Origin: Sphagnum compactum
Lineage: Eukaryota > Bryophyta > Sphagnopsida > Sphagnales
Assembly: GCA_965153455.1 (NCBI GenBank)
Contig: OZ234493.1
Span: 30,246,213-30,310,212 of the forward strand
DNA: 64,000 nucleotides
Reading direction: 5' to 3'
Of this stretch, positions 11,700 through 24,183 are shown in pieces (position 1 is the stretch's first letter; every line of letters begins with the position of its first letter). The notes under the pieces were generated by a model. That model worked only from the letters and a program-made list of their open reading frames with translations. It had not been told where the DNA came from and searched no databases. The translations under genes and the position numbers were made by a program.

Positions 11700-14600
11700 T
11701 TGCACCCATCCTTGTTGAGAGCTTTCCAAAGACACCAAGAAACAACGATCTGAAAGCATCTCATGTAGTTCGGTGGACCTCATAACTACAAAACAAAACA
11801 AACTACCTTCCTTCATAAATAGACGAGATTTTACACCAATAAAAGGATAAGTCTTCACTTTGTATCATTATTGCCTTTATTTCCATAAGTCTTGATCAAT
11901 GCAATGCATTCACATTTTGGATTATTTTATTCTTGACAATCATGATCGAATGAGTACATATATATATATATATATATATATTTGTCCCAAATAATGTCTT
12001 ACATCTCACATATCAACAACATGTGGATGAGAGTTTGAATCACATCATGACATGGAAATCAACTAGATGTGAATTTTTTATATGCCTATATATCTATCTA
12101 TTTATGAAAATTACATAGAGACAATCAAATAACTTTTTTCACCTTAGGATTACCAATTTATTTTATGTGCAATTTAGTCATAATTATTATGGCCAACAAA
12201 GTTAAACCAACCTTCCCCAAAGATGTAAAATCCCTTCAACTTGCACTCTTTGTATGACTAGTGTGCATATGATCAAACCCACATTCTAATTAAGTTAGAT
12301 ATTGTGGACATTGCACAATCTAACAATAACTTGGGAACACAACCATTTAAAAAAAAGTGGCCAAAAGACTAATTTATAAATGGTATTATACATTGTATGG
12401 GTTTTTGCATTTTGGGGGTAATAAAGTGATTTATAAAAGTGGCTTTTAAATTATTCATGTTGAGGCCATAAATGGTAACTAAAAATCAAGTATTATGTGG
12501 GGCTCAATTTTTAATTTTTAATTTTGGATAAATTATATTATTGGAATTAAATAATTGAATAGCACCACAATGCCATGGTCCATGGTGTGAGAACATCAAT
12601 CAAAGGTCCATATTCAAACTATTTGGTTGAAATTAACCAGATGTTAACCAATGTGCCTAAAAATTTAATTGTTGATGTTCAATATGTCATAATTGATGTT
12701 CATAAAGTTCTTGCATCATGTTGACCTTTATATTTTTCCATGATTTCTACCACCTATAATTGTTCAAAATTTTCCTAAAAGGTTGATTTTTTCATCAATT
12801 TTTTTAAAAATCCCCAATATATTCAAAATATAAACATTAAACTCCATCATTTTTTCATTGTTTTAGATTGGAAATAAATTGAATGTTGATGGGTTGGTGA
12901 GGATTGAACATTGAAAGTTAAACATGTTTAATTTGATAATTAAAGAAACAAAAATTCAAGGCAATTCCCAAGCATGTAAGCCAATATAAAATGTATATGC
13001 ATATAAAATGACAACCACTAACAATATTAAACACATATTAAGGGTAACTTGTAGATGTACCAATAAGTTCATAAATTTAAATTAGTTTCACACAATGAAT
13101 GAAGCCATATTCGGTACATTCAAATTATAAAACAATACAAAAAATATAACCAATAGTTTATTTTATATGATTTTTAATAGTATTTTAAGTTAATGTTGAA
13201 GATGTGTGATGTATTACCAAAATTGAAACCACGAGAAAACACCTTCGAACACAGACAATTTTTAGGAAGAAAAAAAAATAATTCTGGAAAAGTTGATAAT
13301 AATCTGAAATTTATAGTTAAATATTTATTATAATTACTTACTAAAATCAGTTTATTTGATTTTTATAAAACACGTGATCTTTTTCAAATCCAAGGAATAC
13401 ATTCCTTGTTAATTTTAAATACAATGTGGTGGGAAAGGAATTTTTTGAAAGGAATTGCATTAAAGATTTATTTATTTTAAATATTTCTAAAAAATGTATA
13501 TTAAAATTTAGGATACCATACAACTAATTGCAACTTTTAATTAGCTAAAGTGATTTCTAGACCCTCAGTTTACTTTAGACTATTGATTTGGGTTAAATTT
13601 TGGGAAAAAACGTGATTATGTAATTAGGGTAAAACTAGATTCATTCAAAAACTAAAAAACTCATAGATATCGTGATTAACCATGGTTGATCTTGGCATTT
13701 GATTCTCTAAATGGTTATTAAGTCTAATAATGTTTAAACCAACTATTGGTCACCCTTCATTATTTTTCATTTTAAACTTTTGAAAGTTTGATCATAAAAT
13801 TATTTGAGCCTAACATCACAAACTTTTTAGACCACAATTTGGCAATAATAATTGCATTGAATTTTATTTTTCATAAGTTTACATTAAATTTAGACATTGA
13901 TAGTGTGTGGTTAAAAAACTTATGAAACTTGTATCAGTAGATTGAAAGATTTTCATTTATGGTAAAATCTTGCATTACATTTATATGTGTTTCATATATG
14001 TTTTAAATACACAATAATTGTGTTTAAACTGAATGAACTTATGAAAAAATAAACCTAGGAAGTTTATGATGAAACTTTCATAGAACCTTAATTTGAAACA
14101 ATGCATCAAACTTGGCTTATGTTATTTTACTTTTAACAACAAATTAATATTTTTTAAAAAAAAAACCTAGCTATAATGTCAAAATAAGAACAACAATCAT
14201 AAGGTTATCCAATCATTATGATTGCTGAATTTTTCTAATAAATTTCATAAGTTATTAACATGACAAATGCCATTAACCCAAGTGTGAACACGACTTGAAG
14301 AACAAAGTTAAATTGTGAATTTAAAATTTTACATAAATTCCCAATGACACAATTTATTCAAAATTCAATATCTCCCTCACTTAGGTCTAAAAACAACTTT
14401 CAAGAAATCCACTCATGAAAGATTTTCCAACAATACTAAGACCTTGACCCAATTTCACTTTTTTTTTAAAAAGGTTTTAATTTTTGAAATTTTAAAATCA
14501 AATTATTCAATATTCAATAACTCTTGAACCATCAATCTAAAAATTACAAGACCACCTTAATGCACTTGATTACTCGTTCAAGGCTTTCCAATAGTATCAA

Positions 14601-15560
14601 GAGTGTGGTTGGGTTGGGGGCATCGTGGTTTGGGAGAATTCAATTCATGGCAAACAAAATACTTTCTTTCATAGATTGTTGTTAACATTTAATGTTATTA
14701 CCACAAATACCATCACATTGAACATATATGTCATTTTCCCATGTAGGGTAACTACAAATCACAATGCAATAAAAATGCATTGAGTTTGGTTTCCCCTTAC
14801 GTATTCTTTGAAGAAAATAAATTGTTAATCAAACCACTTAATATTGTGATTTTTGCACGACACCAAAATTAGGTGACCATTTATAAAGCATTGACATCTT
14901 TCTCATTGTGATTGAATATCTCTCAAATAAGAAAATGTTAATGTGATATGGACACTTATATTTTGTGATATTTAACAATTACAAGCAAAAGCTTGAAATA
15001 GAATAAAACCCTCACTATTTTAATGGACACCAAAGCCATTCATCCCCTCCAAATATGTTAGACTAAATTTTTTCCTTAATGTCTCCCTTTTTTTCCCATT
15101 GCTTTGCCATCATTGCACTAAGGGTATTATCTACACATTCAAGCATATGAAGAAGTGGATCATAATTAAGTCACATAATTCTTATGGATTAATTTTTTTT
15201 CTATGTATAAATTTTGGAATAATTTGCATAGATTGTCAACATGACTTGGGTAGTTTGTTAATGAACATGTATAATATAAAAATTGCAAAGTTGGACCTAA
15301 TCTCTCTTCAAGGGGTTTTCATTAGTTAGTAGGCCTAAGTGTTTTGAAGCTAGGGACTTTTATGTTGTTATGCTAAAATGGGTGAAACAAAAACATCAAT
15401 AAATTAAGATATATATGCTCATATTTTGTCATAGGTGAACTCCATTTTTTCCGCCTCAATTTTATAAGGTCAAAAAGTGGCAAAATTTTCCTCCATATAC
15501 AAAAAAAAAATTTCCAAATATTTTCTTGCCAGCCCAAGGGCAACACAAAAATCCAATTAA
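11700..15560. other. AT-rich intergenic DNA, no gene recognised
   Basis: No coding signal. It contains an (AT)n run near 11957-11981. At 14350-14640 there is a diverged copy of the repeat seen at 11.4-11.8 kb, and inverted at 55.5-56.1 kb (AATTCAATATCTC, then TTTCCAACAATACTAAG). Confidence 0.6.
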
Positions 15561-15587
15561 AGATCCATGGTTGGAACCATCGAAGAA

Positions 15588-15755
15588 GAGACAAAAAGGG
15601 AAGACCAAAGAAAGGCCAAAAGATGCACAACCCATATAGGAACCAAGAACAAAGAAGTGACAAAAAGGGAAGACCAAAGAAAGGCCAAAAGATGCACAAC
15701 CCATATAGGAACCAAGAACAAAGAGGAGACAAAAAGGGAAGACCAAAGAACAGAG
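15588..15755. repeat. 69-bp tandem duplication, about 2.5 copies
   Basis: GACAAAAAGGGAAGACCAAA begins near 15589, 15658 and 15728, so the period is about 69-70 bp with almost no divergence. The open frames across it on both strands are products of the repeat, not a gene. Confidence 0.85.
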
Positions 15756-15859
15756 AATTTACAACAAATAATTAATCCCTTATATTTTTTGACGTCAAAA
15801 GTTTGCAAATTTTCACTGGGAGAAAAAAAAAACAAGGGGTGTGTCACACTGTTGTTGGT

Positions 15860-16184
15860 GGCCTTGCCATTTACATTAAAACGTATCCAAAGGCAAAAGA
15901 AGAAGAATTATGGAAACTCAAATTATTTTCACCATGCAAAAACACAATCTTCAAAAAAATCCTCTAAAAGAAACCAAAATCATTCCAGAATATTATTATA
16001 ACTCTAATGATAACTAATATCTCAAGTTTCAACAGAAGCCAAAATATGTATCATCTTTCAAAAATCCTCATATAAAAACAGACCTATTATCATTACCTAG
16101 TAGGGGCCTATAAAAATCCCTTAAGCTACTATACTCTATAATGAATCTAAACACAATATCCTTCTTGCCCTCTAAGGCAAGGCC
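15860..16184 (+). mobile_element. MITE-like element, copy A (GGCCTTGCC terminal inverted repeats)
   Basis: Begins GGCCTTGCC and ends GGCAAGGCC, an exact terminal inverted repeat. The interior matches the reverse complement of 19796-20092, including the shared CTCAAATATTT/CTCAAATTATTT and TCCTCATATAAAAA blocks. About 325 bp, non-coding. Homology continues about 25 bp outside the left end (GGGGTGTGTCACAC), so the true boundary may be wider. Confidence 0.65.
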
Positions 16185-16659
16185 AAAAAAAACCCGCCCT
16201 ATAGTCAGAAACAATGTTCTTTTAGTATACAATAGAACCATGACAAATTCAAACATATCAGTGTTGATCAATTATTTTTTTTATTTTTTAAATTTTCATG
16301 ATGAAAAAAACAAAACAAAAAAAAAACCCATTGCAAAATATATATATATACACTCTTAAAAGATTCTTTATTTTACTTGACAAAAAAATTTACTTTGAAA
16401 AAGCTATTGTTTGAATATTTCATTGTTTCCGAAAATATACATAATATAATTCATGTGGGAAGGAGCTGCCAAGGTAGTCAAAGAAAGACCAAATCTGAGT
16501 TTGCTGGGCTTCATCATCTTCTTGTGAAGTAACTTCACTCTCTTCTTCTGCTTGGAAAGTTGAATCACTCAATTTCCACCATCAAGTGCGTGTCGGCCCA
16601 CCACTATGTCGTGATATGTAATTGTCCCTTAGAGAGAGATTCTACCTTTCATTGGAGTC

Positions 16660-17560
16660 TTCTTAGGGTCAATTGCTCTTTCAAAAATGCATTGTCACTT
16701 ACAAGACATTTCCACCTTTGACCCTAAGCTTTGAAGGGTCAATTGCTCTTTGAAATGCATTGTCACATAAGAGAGATTATGCTTTTCACCCTAAGCCTTT
16801 GAAGCGTCAATTGCTCTTTGAAATGCATTGTCACATACGAGAGATTATGCTTTTCACCCTAAGCCTTTCAAGGGTCAATTGCTCTTTGAAATGCATTGTC
16901 ACATATGAGAGATTATGCTTTTCACCCTAAGCTTTGAAGGGTCAATTGCTCTTTGAAATGCATTGTCACATAAGAGAGATTATGCTTTTCACCCTAAGCC
17001 TTTGAAGGTTCAATTGCTCTTTGAAATGCATCGTCACATACGAGAGATTATGCTTTTCACCCTAAGCTTTGAAGGGTCAATTTGCTCTTTGAAATGCATT
17101 GTCACATAAGAGAGATTATGCTTTTCACCCTAAGCCTTTGAAGGGTCAATTGCTCTTTGAAATGCATTGTCACATACGAGAGATTATGCTTTTCACCCTA
17201 AGCCTTTGAAGGGTCAATTTGCTCTTTGAAATGCATTGTCACATACGAGAGATTATGCTTTTCACCCTAAGCTTTGAAGGGTCAATTTGCTCTTTGAAAT
17301 GCATTGTCACATAAGAGAGATTATGCTTTTCACCCTAAGCTTTGAAGGGTCAATTGCTCTTTGAAATGCATTGTCACATACGAGAGATTATGCTTTTCAC
17401 CCTAAGCTTTGAAGGGTTCAATTGCTCTTTGAAATGCATTGTCACATACGAGAGATTGTGCTTTTCACCCTAAGCTTTGAAGGGTCAATTTGCTCTTTGA
17501 AATGCATTGTCACATACGAGAGGTTGCGCCCCTTAGCCCTAAGCTTCTAAGGCTCAATTG
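16660..17560. repeat. about 67-bp minisatellite, roughly 13 copies
   Basis: Tandem units contain GAGAGATTATGCTTTTCACC, then CTAAGC(C)TTTGAAGGGTC, AATTGCTCTTTGAAATGCAT and TGTCACATA(A/C)G. Units vary by one or two bases in CTAAGC(CT)TTGAAGG and AATT(T)GCTC. The array degenerates at both ends (16630-16690 and 17520-17580). No coding potential. Confidence 0.93.
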
Positions 17561-17579
17561 CTCTGTCAATATACATTGT

Positions 17580-19030
17580 CAAATTTTACATTGTCATATA
17601 GGATGATGAGTAAAAGCACACCAAATGATCATGTTAGTTGGGGAGTAGTAGTAGTAGTAGTAGTTCTGACATAATGTTTTGGTATATAGCATAATATATA
17701 GGGCAGTGGCTGCTGGCTCACAAAAGCCAATCATGAGGGGGCTTTCACAAACAGAATCCCCCCTACCCATTCTCACCTACTTGACAATCAGAGGTTCCAA
17801 AGGTTGGCATATTGCAATCATTCATTCCATGGCCTCATGATGATAGGTATACTCCATACACACTATGCATACCATACAATGGGACCTTCACCTTCTTTGA
17901 GTGTGGCCTGGCCCACTTTGTTGTGGGTTTTTTTTTTTTTGGGTTTTTCCTCCTCAATTTTTGTGATGTTTGTAACTGGTAAAACCAAACTAAACTCGAG
18001 ATGATCCACAAGAAGATTTAGCCACATTTGATTACCGTAGTACCTTGGTGGGCTTTGGCATAAATTAAATTATTTTTTAATCTGTTAAAATAAATTTTTA
18101 TTATTTTATAATCTGGTCAAATTTTTTTTTATGAATTTAGTTTTTAATTTGTAAAAATTTCGAAAAAGTTGCTTTTTAAGATATAAAAGTTTGATCTTTG
18201 GTCTTTTTGAAAAGGAAAACATAAAATAGAGAGGTTCACTTGACCACTAAAACAGGTCAAATTGTTTGAAACAATGGGACCCTACAATATAATTTATTCC
18301 TTCTTATTGAAAATTTTTAAATAAAAAATTCAAGCACTAGACCAGGAAATTAAAGTTAAAATTAATTATTTTGACATTCTTTTTTCTTTTTAAAAAACCC
18401 CATGAATCAATTTAGGGCCCATTTTTTCCACAAAAATATTGGGGTTTTTAGTTTTTTTTACTGGAAAGTGCTGGTTCATCCAAAGGGCTCATGAGCCCAC
18501 TCCCTACTTACATGGATGGGAAGAGTCACCCAATAAGCCAAGGTCAAACCAGTTGTGCACTCAATAGGGGTTCATCCACAACTGACTCATAATGGGCCCT
18601 CATGTGTGGACTATTTATTATTTCTCCAAGTCTCAATTCCATATGAATGTTTGTTTTGTCTCCCAAAGATCATTTTATTCCCCCAAATTTTTTTTAAATA
18701 AATAAATAAAACCAATACTTGAGCTTCACATTGTTGTGAGTGACAATCAATTGATTAAAATTGATTTTATTTTTTTGAGAAATAAGTTCCATTGAAATGA
18801 AAATATTGAACAGGGTTTTTTTTTTCCAAATCCTCAAGTGGAGTGGGTTTTGTTGCATTTTTTAAAAAATCACATGCCAAAAAAAACTAGTTAATTTGGT
18901 CAATTATTTGGATGAAAGATTCACAATAGAAACCTTTGTCCACACCAAATAATTATCTTTCATTTGAGATTCCTTGCAAAATTACTTTGGCTCAGCCTCT
19001 TTTTTTGATATCGGTGAAATCTTGCCAAAA
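17580..19030. other. intergenic DNA, no gene recognised
   Basis: Contains an (AGT)n tract at 17646-17663 and several long homopolymer runs. I see no gene or structured element. Confidence 0.6.
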
Positions 19031-19049
19031 AGTGAAACAAAAAAAATAA

Positions 19050-19440
19050 AATTGCAAAAATGAATTGATTTTGGAGGTTTTCTCTATTGCCAGAAGTGAG
19101 AAAAAAAGAAACAAACAATCACCAAATTTCTATATTTGTTTCAATTGTGTAGTCATAAATATAAAAGGTTAATTATAGATATTTGGTTTTATAGCCAGAT
19201 TTGGCTAAATCTTCCTAGGGATGATGGCCATGTTTTCTAAAAATGAATTGATTTTTGGAGGTTTCTGTTGCCAGAAGTGAGAAAAAAAGAAATAAAAAAT
19301 CACCGGATTTCTATATTTGGTTTCAATTGTGGCCATAAATATAAAAAGGTCAATTAAAGATATTTGATTTATAGCCAGATGTGGCTAAATCTTCCTAGGG
19401 ATGATGGCCATGTTTTCTATGTCTTCTTCCTATGGAATAA
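19050..19440 (+). repeat. about 180-bp tandem duplication of the TTTGGCTAAATC-family repeat
   Basis: Two adjacent units share GCCAGAAGTGAGAAAAAAAG, then a block ending GGCTAAATCTTCCTAGGGAT followed by GATGGCCATGTTTTCTA. They are close in sequence, so the duplication is younger than the dispersal of the family. Confidence 0.8.
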
Positions 19441-19795
19441 TTGCCACTTAATCTACATTAAAAAAATTCCTTGGAAAAAAGGACTAGGCTACTTTGAAGG
19501 CTTGGATTAAAAGATTGACAACCCATTTGACCTTTGAATACTTCCTTGATGATTGCACATGGATGAGACATGGGTTGAGTTGGGAGAGGAAAGTGTGATC
19601 GACTTCGGCACAATAATCATTTGTAGGTATTACTACTTTTGAAAGTTCTGAAATTCTTAAGAACAAATCAACTGACAAGCTCAAAGGCTACCTAACATGT
19701 CCAAACCAGGTATCAAATCATCAGTTCACAATTGGTACGTGACCCAGTCTAGGCCAATTTAGGTGCATTTTGGAGGTTGCATTGAGTGTTTTGTA

Positions 19796-20092
19796 GGCCT
19801 TGCCAACCAAAGCAAGGAGGATATATTGTGTTTGGATTCACTATAGAGTATAGTAGCTTAAGGTATTTTGGCCCCTAGGTAATAATAGCTCTATTTTTAT
19901 ATGAGGATTTTTGAAAGATGATATTTTGACTTGTGGTGAAACTTGAGATCAGTTATAGAGTTATAATATCTCGAAGGATTTTGGTTTCTTTTAGGGGATT
20001 TTTTGAAGATTACATTTTTGCATGGCGAAATATTTGAGTTTCCATAATTCTTCTTTTGCCTTAAGCTACTTTTTAATGTAAATGGCAAGGCC
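19796..20092 (-). mobile_element. MITE-like element, copy B (inverted relative to copy A)
   Basis: Begins GGCCTTGCC and ends GGCAAGGCC, and reads as the reverse complement of 15860-16184. The flanking CACAATGTGACACACCCCTC at the right matches the outer flank of copy A. About 3.6 kb separates the two copies. Confidence 0.65.
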
Positions 20093-20114
20093 ACAATGTG
20101 ACACACCCCTCGTT

Positions 20115-22080
20115 TTTTCAATCTTGTGATATTGAAAATTTTGCCAAGTTTTTTTTTAAAAATAGCACAATTAGTTGAATTTACAATAGGGGAAAAAAAA
20201 ATCCAAAATGTTCCCATTCTTTTTATTGAAAAAGCAACACGATTTGTCGAAAAAGAATCACTCACTGCATTTGTGTAGAGTTGTGGGAGAACATATTTGT
20301 ACATATATATTCAGCACATGGAACCCATTGTTGCAATTTAATGTGCTCAATTTTATCTGGGTTTAGGGTTTGGCATTGTTGCAAGGTTCTATAAAGAAGA
20401 TGAAGGTGGAATATAATTGGTTTCATCTTAAATTTTTGTTGCCATTTTTTGTAATCATAATATTAAAACATGGCCCTAAGTCTATCATAATACATGCAAT
20501 AATAATATATTTTCTGATTTCAGTTTTTGTTGTCATTTGTTGGAATTGTAAATATTGAAATGTGTCCCTAGGTCTATCATATTACATGCCATAACACTTT
20601 ATAGTTACACAACACTCATTGTAGCTCTATTTAGCCAAATTTTCATCTTAATAAGGGTGATATTTGATTATTTTTATTCTAAAAAAATACATATATTTTA
20701 TTATTGGATCACACATCACATCAAATAAATGTGTTATTTCAAATAAAGGAAATAAGGAAAATAATTTCCTTCTGTTATTATTCAAAACCAAAAAAAGCCT
20801 CAAGAACACAATCACTTATTTTTTCTAGCTTGTTAACATTGAAATGGCTTGAACCTTCTTTTTTCTTAAACAGTGTGTTAGCTCTTTACCTTTGAAATAG
20901 TTTCAAATTTTGTCAGCCATGGAATTAGATTTAAATAAACTACAATTTAAAGTGATGAAAAAAGTTGACCATCCCTCATATAAGATGACTACCTATTTAA
21001 AACGCCAACACATGATATGTTAAATGTGAGGAAAAGTTTCTTTCAAAGTTTGCTTATAATTAGCCGAAAAGTGGTGTTTTGCAGTAGTTAAAACATTTTT
21101 ACTTTTTAAGTCTTAACCAACACATTTGAAGGCGTCTGTGTCAATTGATAACAATGGTGTTTAATTACCAATAACGGCATGACTCTAAGTGCCATTTGTT
21201 AACCAATCAAACACATTCCAAACCACATCCAACTTGCATTCTTTCTCAACATGCGTTCATGTTTCAAAAGATGTGCATGTCTGTGAATGAGGCTCCAATT
21301 AGGTGATCAACCCAAGGCCATTAACCCACACAAAACTTGTGGAGTCCATCAATGTGCAGTGTCAAAAAACTACACATTGATCACATAATTGTCCATTCCC
21401 AAAGTGTGAAGACAAACACCCATTGCTAAACTTGTGATATCTCAATTCTGAAAAACATCAATGAACTCAAAGGCACAAGAAATTGAGCAAAAGTTAAAAG
21501 AACTCACCAAGAAACTGCAAGCGCTGGTTGTCCGTCTGGCCCAATTGTCCATCTGGCCCAACCAAAATAAACCAAACAGCATACCAGTAGCTGTTTTGCA
21601 AGATACAATTAACATGAACACAAAATGACAAAAAACATTTATCTTAACAAAATAGATCTTGTTTTCCGAAAATTGTTACCATATCAGGAATCTCCATGTT
21701 CTCCCTGATCTGCCTCAATGCCTTCTTTGTAGTCCATCAGAAATTGAATCAACTGCAGTAAACAGCCCAAATCATGGATGTGTTGCAGAAAACTGTACCT
21801 GACATCCTCACAAGCTTCTTCAAGATACTGGATGTTGTTGACAAGTGCCTTCCACCTGGGATTTTATAACTGTTCTGAAAAATCCATTGAAACAATAATT
21901 GTGCTGTGGATGATACATACAGGATCCAGTACTCAAGAAAACCAATAACTGACCAGTATGGCCAGATGAACAGGGGAAGCTTTCAACCAAATCCAGCACC
22001 AAAGCTTGTTTGAAATAATGGAACTGTGACACAGCTAACTAATGTGGCAAGTAACCTGGCAATTCATGAAACTCATACAT
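20115..22080. other. intergenic DNA, no gene recognised
   Basis: AT-rich to about 21.4 kb. From there composition becomes more mixed, which fits downstream flank or untranslated sequence of the gene ending at 22428, but no exon can be supported. Confidence 0.45.
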
Positions 22081-22084
22081 CTAT

Positions 22085-22400
22085 GAAATTGAAGAGAAAT
22101 CTCAAAAACAACAACTTGAAGGTAATAGAACAATGAGTGCAGTCATAACCTTATGAAAGTGTCCCTCATAAAGTGTCAGATCATCACCTTCATCATGAAT
22201 AGTAGTGACAAGCTGCCATGACTACCCACTGACTTCATCAGCTCCTGATGGTGTGTAGATAAGTACATAACAAATCTTCCCAAGACTTCAGGCAAACCAC
22301 TGTACCAAACCTGTGTCCTAAGTTTCTGTTGTATATCAGGAAGTGACAGGAAGACTAAGTCATGATGTTGGGTAGCACTCAAGAGACAATTCATGAAACT
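22085..22400. repeat. gene-associated dispersed repeat, copy 1
   Basis: About 300 bp sharing ordered blocks with 61090-61365: ACTTGAAGGTAAT, CAATGAGTGCAG, GTGACAAGCTGCCATGACTA followed by CCCACTGACTT, ACAGGAAGAC, TCATGATGTTGG and AGCACTCAAGAGACA. Copy 1 lies just 3' of the REF-like gene, the other inside an intron of the phosphoesterase gene, in the same orientation relative to each gene. Confidence 0.75.
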
Positions 22401-22427
22401 TCTGTGCATCTCTGTATAGATTAGCCT

Positions 22428-24183
22428 TCACTTTTTGACACCAATGGCTGGCTTGAAGCTCCAACCAGACAGAAAAAGGTTGATAATTTCATCCGACTCA
22501 TCAGAGTCATCATTCAACAGAGACTTAGAACAATCTGTTGGCATTTGTCTTGCACTTTGAATGTGTGGATCTTTTGTGTTGCATTCTTTTCCTGGACTTT
22601 GATCTTCCATAATTTCATCCTGCAAATCCCCATGATTGTGCACATCGCATTCAGGATGCTCATCTGTGGAGTCTTCAGGAGATTTATCTTGAGGATGGCG
22701 AGGTGTTTCAACCACTGCATCCTCATTCATGGCTTGCTCATCATGTTTCTGTGCCTCCATTGAGCTTTCATTCTTTGCCACTTCATCCCCAATCATTCTT
22801 TTCTCCTCCACATCTGTGTCCAACTTGTAAATCTGTAACACTGAAGCATTTTCTTCACGAACCAAAAGATCCTTATCTCGAACTGTGCTGTCCCTGAGAA
22901 GCCAAGTGGACCCTGCCAGTGCTAAAAAATGACCAATGATGCACACAATAGGAACAAAAATCCACAATGACAAGACTTTATTCACCAAATTGAGAGCCTT
23001 GTCTGACTTGGTCTTCACCAAAACTTCGTAATCAACCAACATATCAGAAACAGCATGTGCCACCCCCTGCATGCGAAGTCTGTTTGTAACCTTCCAAGAG
23101 AGGACATGCAGATCCTGGGCTCTATACACAATCGCTGAGATACCTGGTGCTCGTTTCTCAACCTCATGACCAATCAAACACAACTGAATACACCAACAAC
23201 AGGTAGACTGTCAATACTAGGCTGGAAGCATGCAGAGACTGCAGTACAAATTGGTCCCTTCTAGCTTGCACATGGGTGGACTTGCATGGCAATAAATTTC
23301 TGACTGCACAAGAAAAATAGATTTGTATATTGTCTAATGCTGCAGCCAGCAGTGGTGGCAAGGATCTGGTCCTCACCAGATCACAAGAACACAACCAACA
23401 CATTGCACAGTCAAGTGCAATTTCTTCCGGGTATTATGGAGTGATAGCAAGGTATCCAGTGCACCTTTCTAGGTCAATCAGGCTTGTTGCCTCGCAAAAT
23501 TTGTAAACAAGGATCAGGAGGAATTTCAGATACATGGATGATCACAGCTGTTGGAGTTGTCTCTCAACAACCAAGTGTGGTACTTGGTCAGGTAATTGAT
23601 TGGAAACCTTGGCCCTCCCAAACAGAAAGGAAATAAAGTTTTGGAGAATAGAAGCAAAAATACCAGTAGAGAGTGAGAAAAACCTGATCATCAATGCAAG
23701 ACAGCAAATGCAAGCTTTGATTCTTCACACAGGTGACCAGTGGTTGCATGGGGGGGCCAATGATATCTTCAACTAGTTTGATTGTTGATCCCAATGGAAA
23801 TGGTAACTGCTTCACTTTTTGAAGGACAAAATGTGAAAGAGAGAACACTCTCAATCCTATTCCCTCCAGCAGCTTCGGCCTCTCTTGTATGGTACCATCA
23901 TCCTGTTCCAAACTCCCTGTTAATCCAGTAAGCCACCTTGAACGTCCTACTTACCTCACAACAACTCTCCATGATACAATCACCACAAATCCTATTTTTA
24001 CTTGGATCAGAAGGAGAAATAGATTCTTAATTCTGGCAAGTCCTTCGGATGGACTCCTACAATGAGGTAGGGTCAAAAGAGATAGCAGCAGGAGTGCTGA
24101 GAGAGAGGAACAGGTTGATATGACAGGAGGGTGCTTACATCACCAAGAGAACAAGTAGGTGCTCTTGTTTCTGCTGAACCCAT
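22428..24183 (-). CDS. REF/SRPP-like protein (lipid-droplet-associated family)
   Basis: Three coding exons join in frame: 24183-24139 (starting ATG, MGSAETRAPTCSLGD, donor GTAAGC), 23902-23684 and 23183-22428, for 339 residues. Exon 2 carries the REF/SRPP-type helix with RVFSLSHFVLQKVKQLPFP, then PLGSTIKLVEDIIGPPMQPL. Exon 3 opens with GHEVEKRAPGISAIVYRAQD, followed by a region alignable with the family pattern up to a hydrophobic stretch (FVPIVCIIGHFLALAGSTWL). A long acidic tail rich in Glu, Asp and His follows and is unusual for the family; the protein ends SGWSFKPAIGVKK. Rubber elongation factor/SRPP relatives in plants coat lipid droplets; that role here is inferred. The second donor (GTTTTT) is weak, so an extra small exon cannot be excluded. 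Confidence 0.7.

Noticed and set aside
15373-16001. Open frames with repeated residues on both strands
   Set aside because: Explained by the 69-bp tandem duplication and the MITE-like copy A.
16660-17560. Possible CRISPR array
   Set aside because: Units of 67 bp are repeats throughout with no unique spacers, and the genome is a plant.
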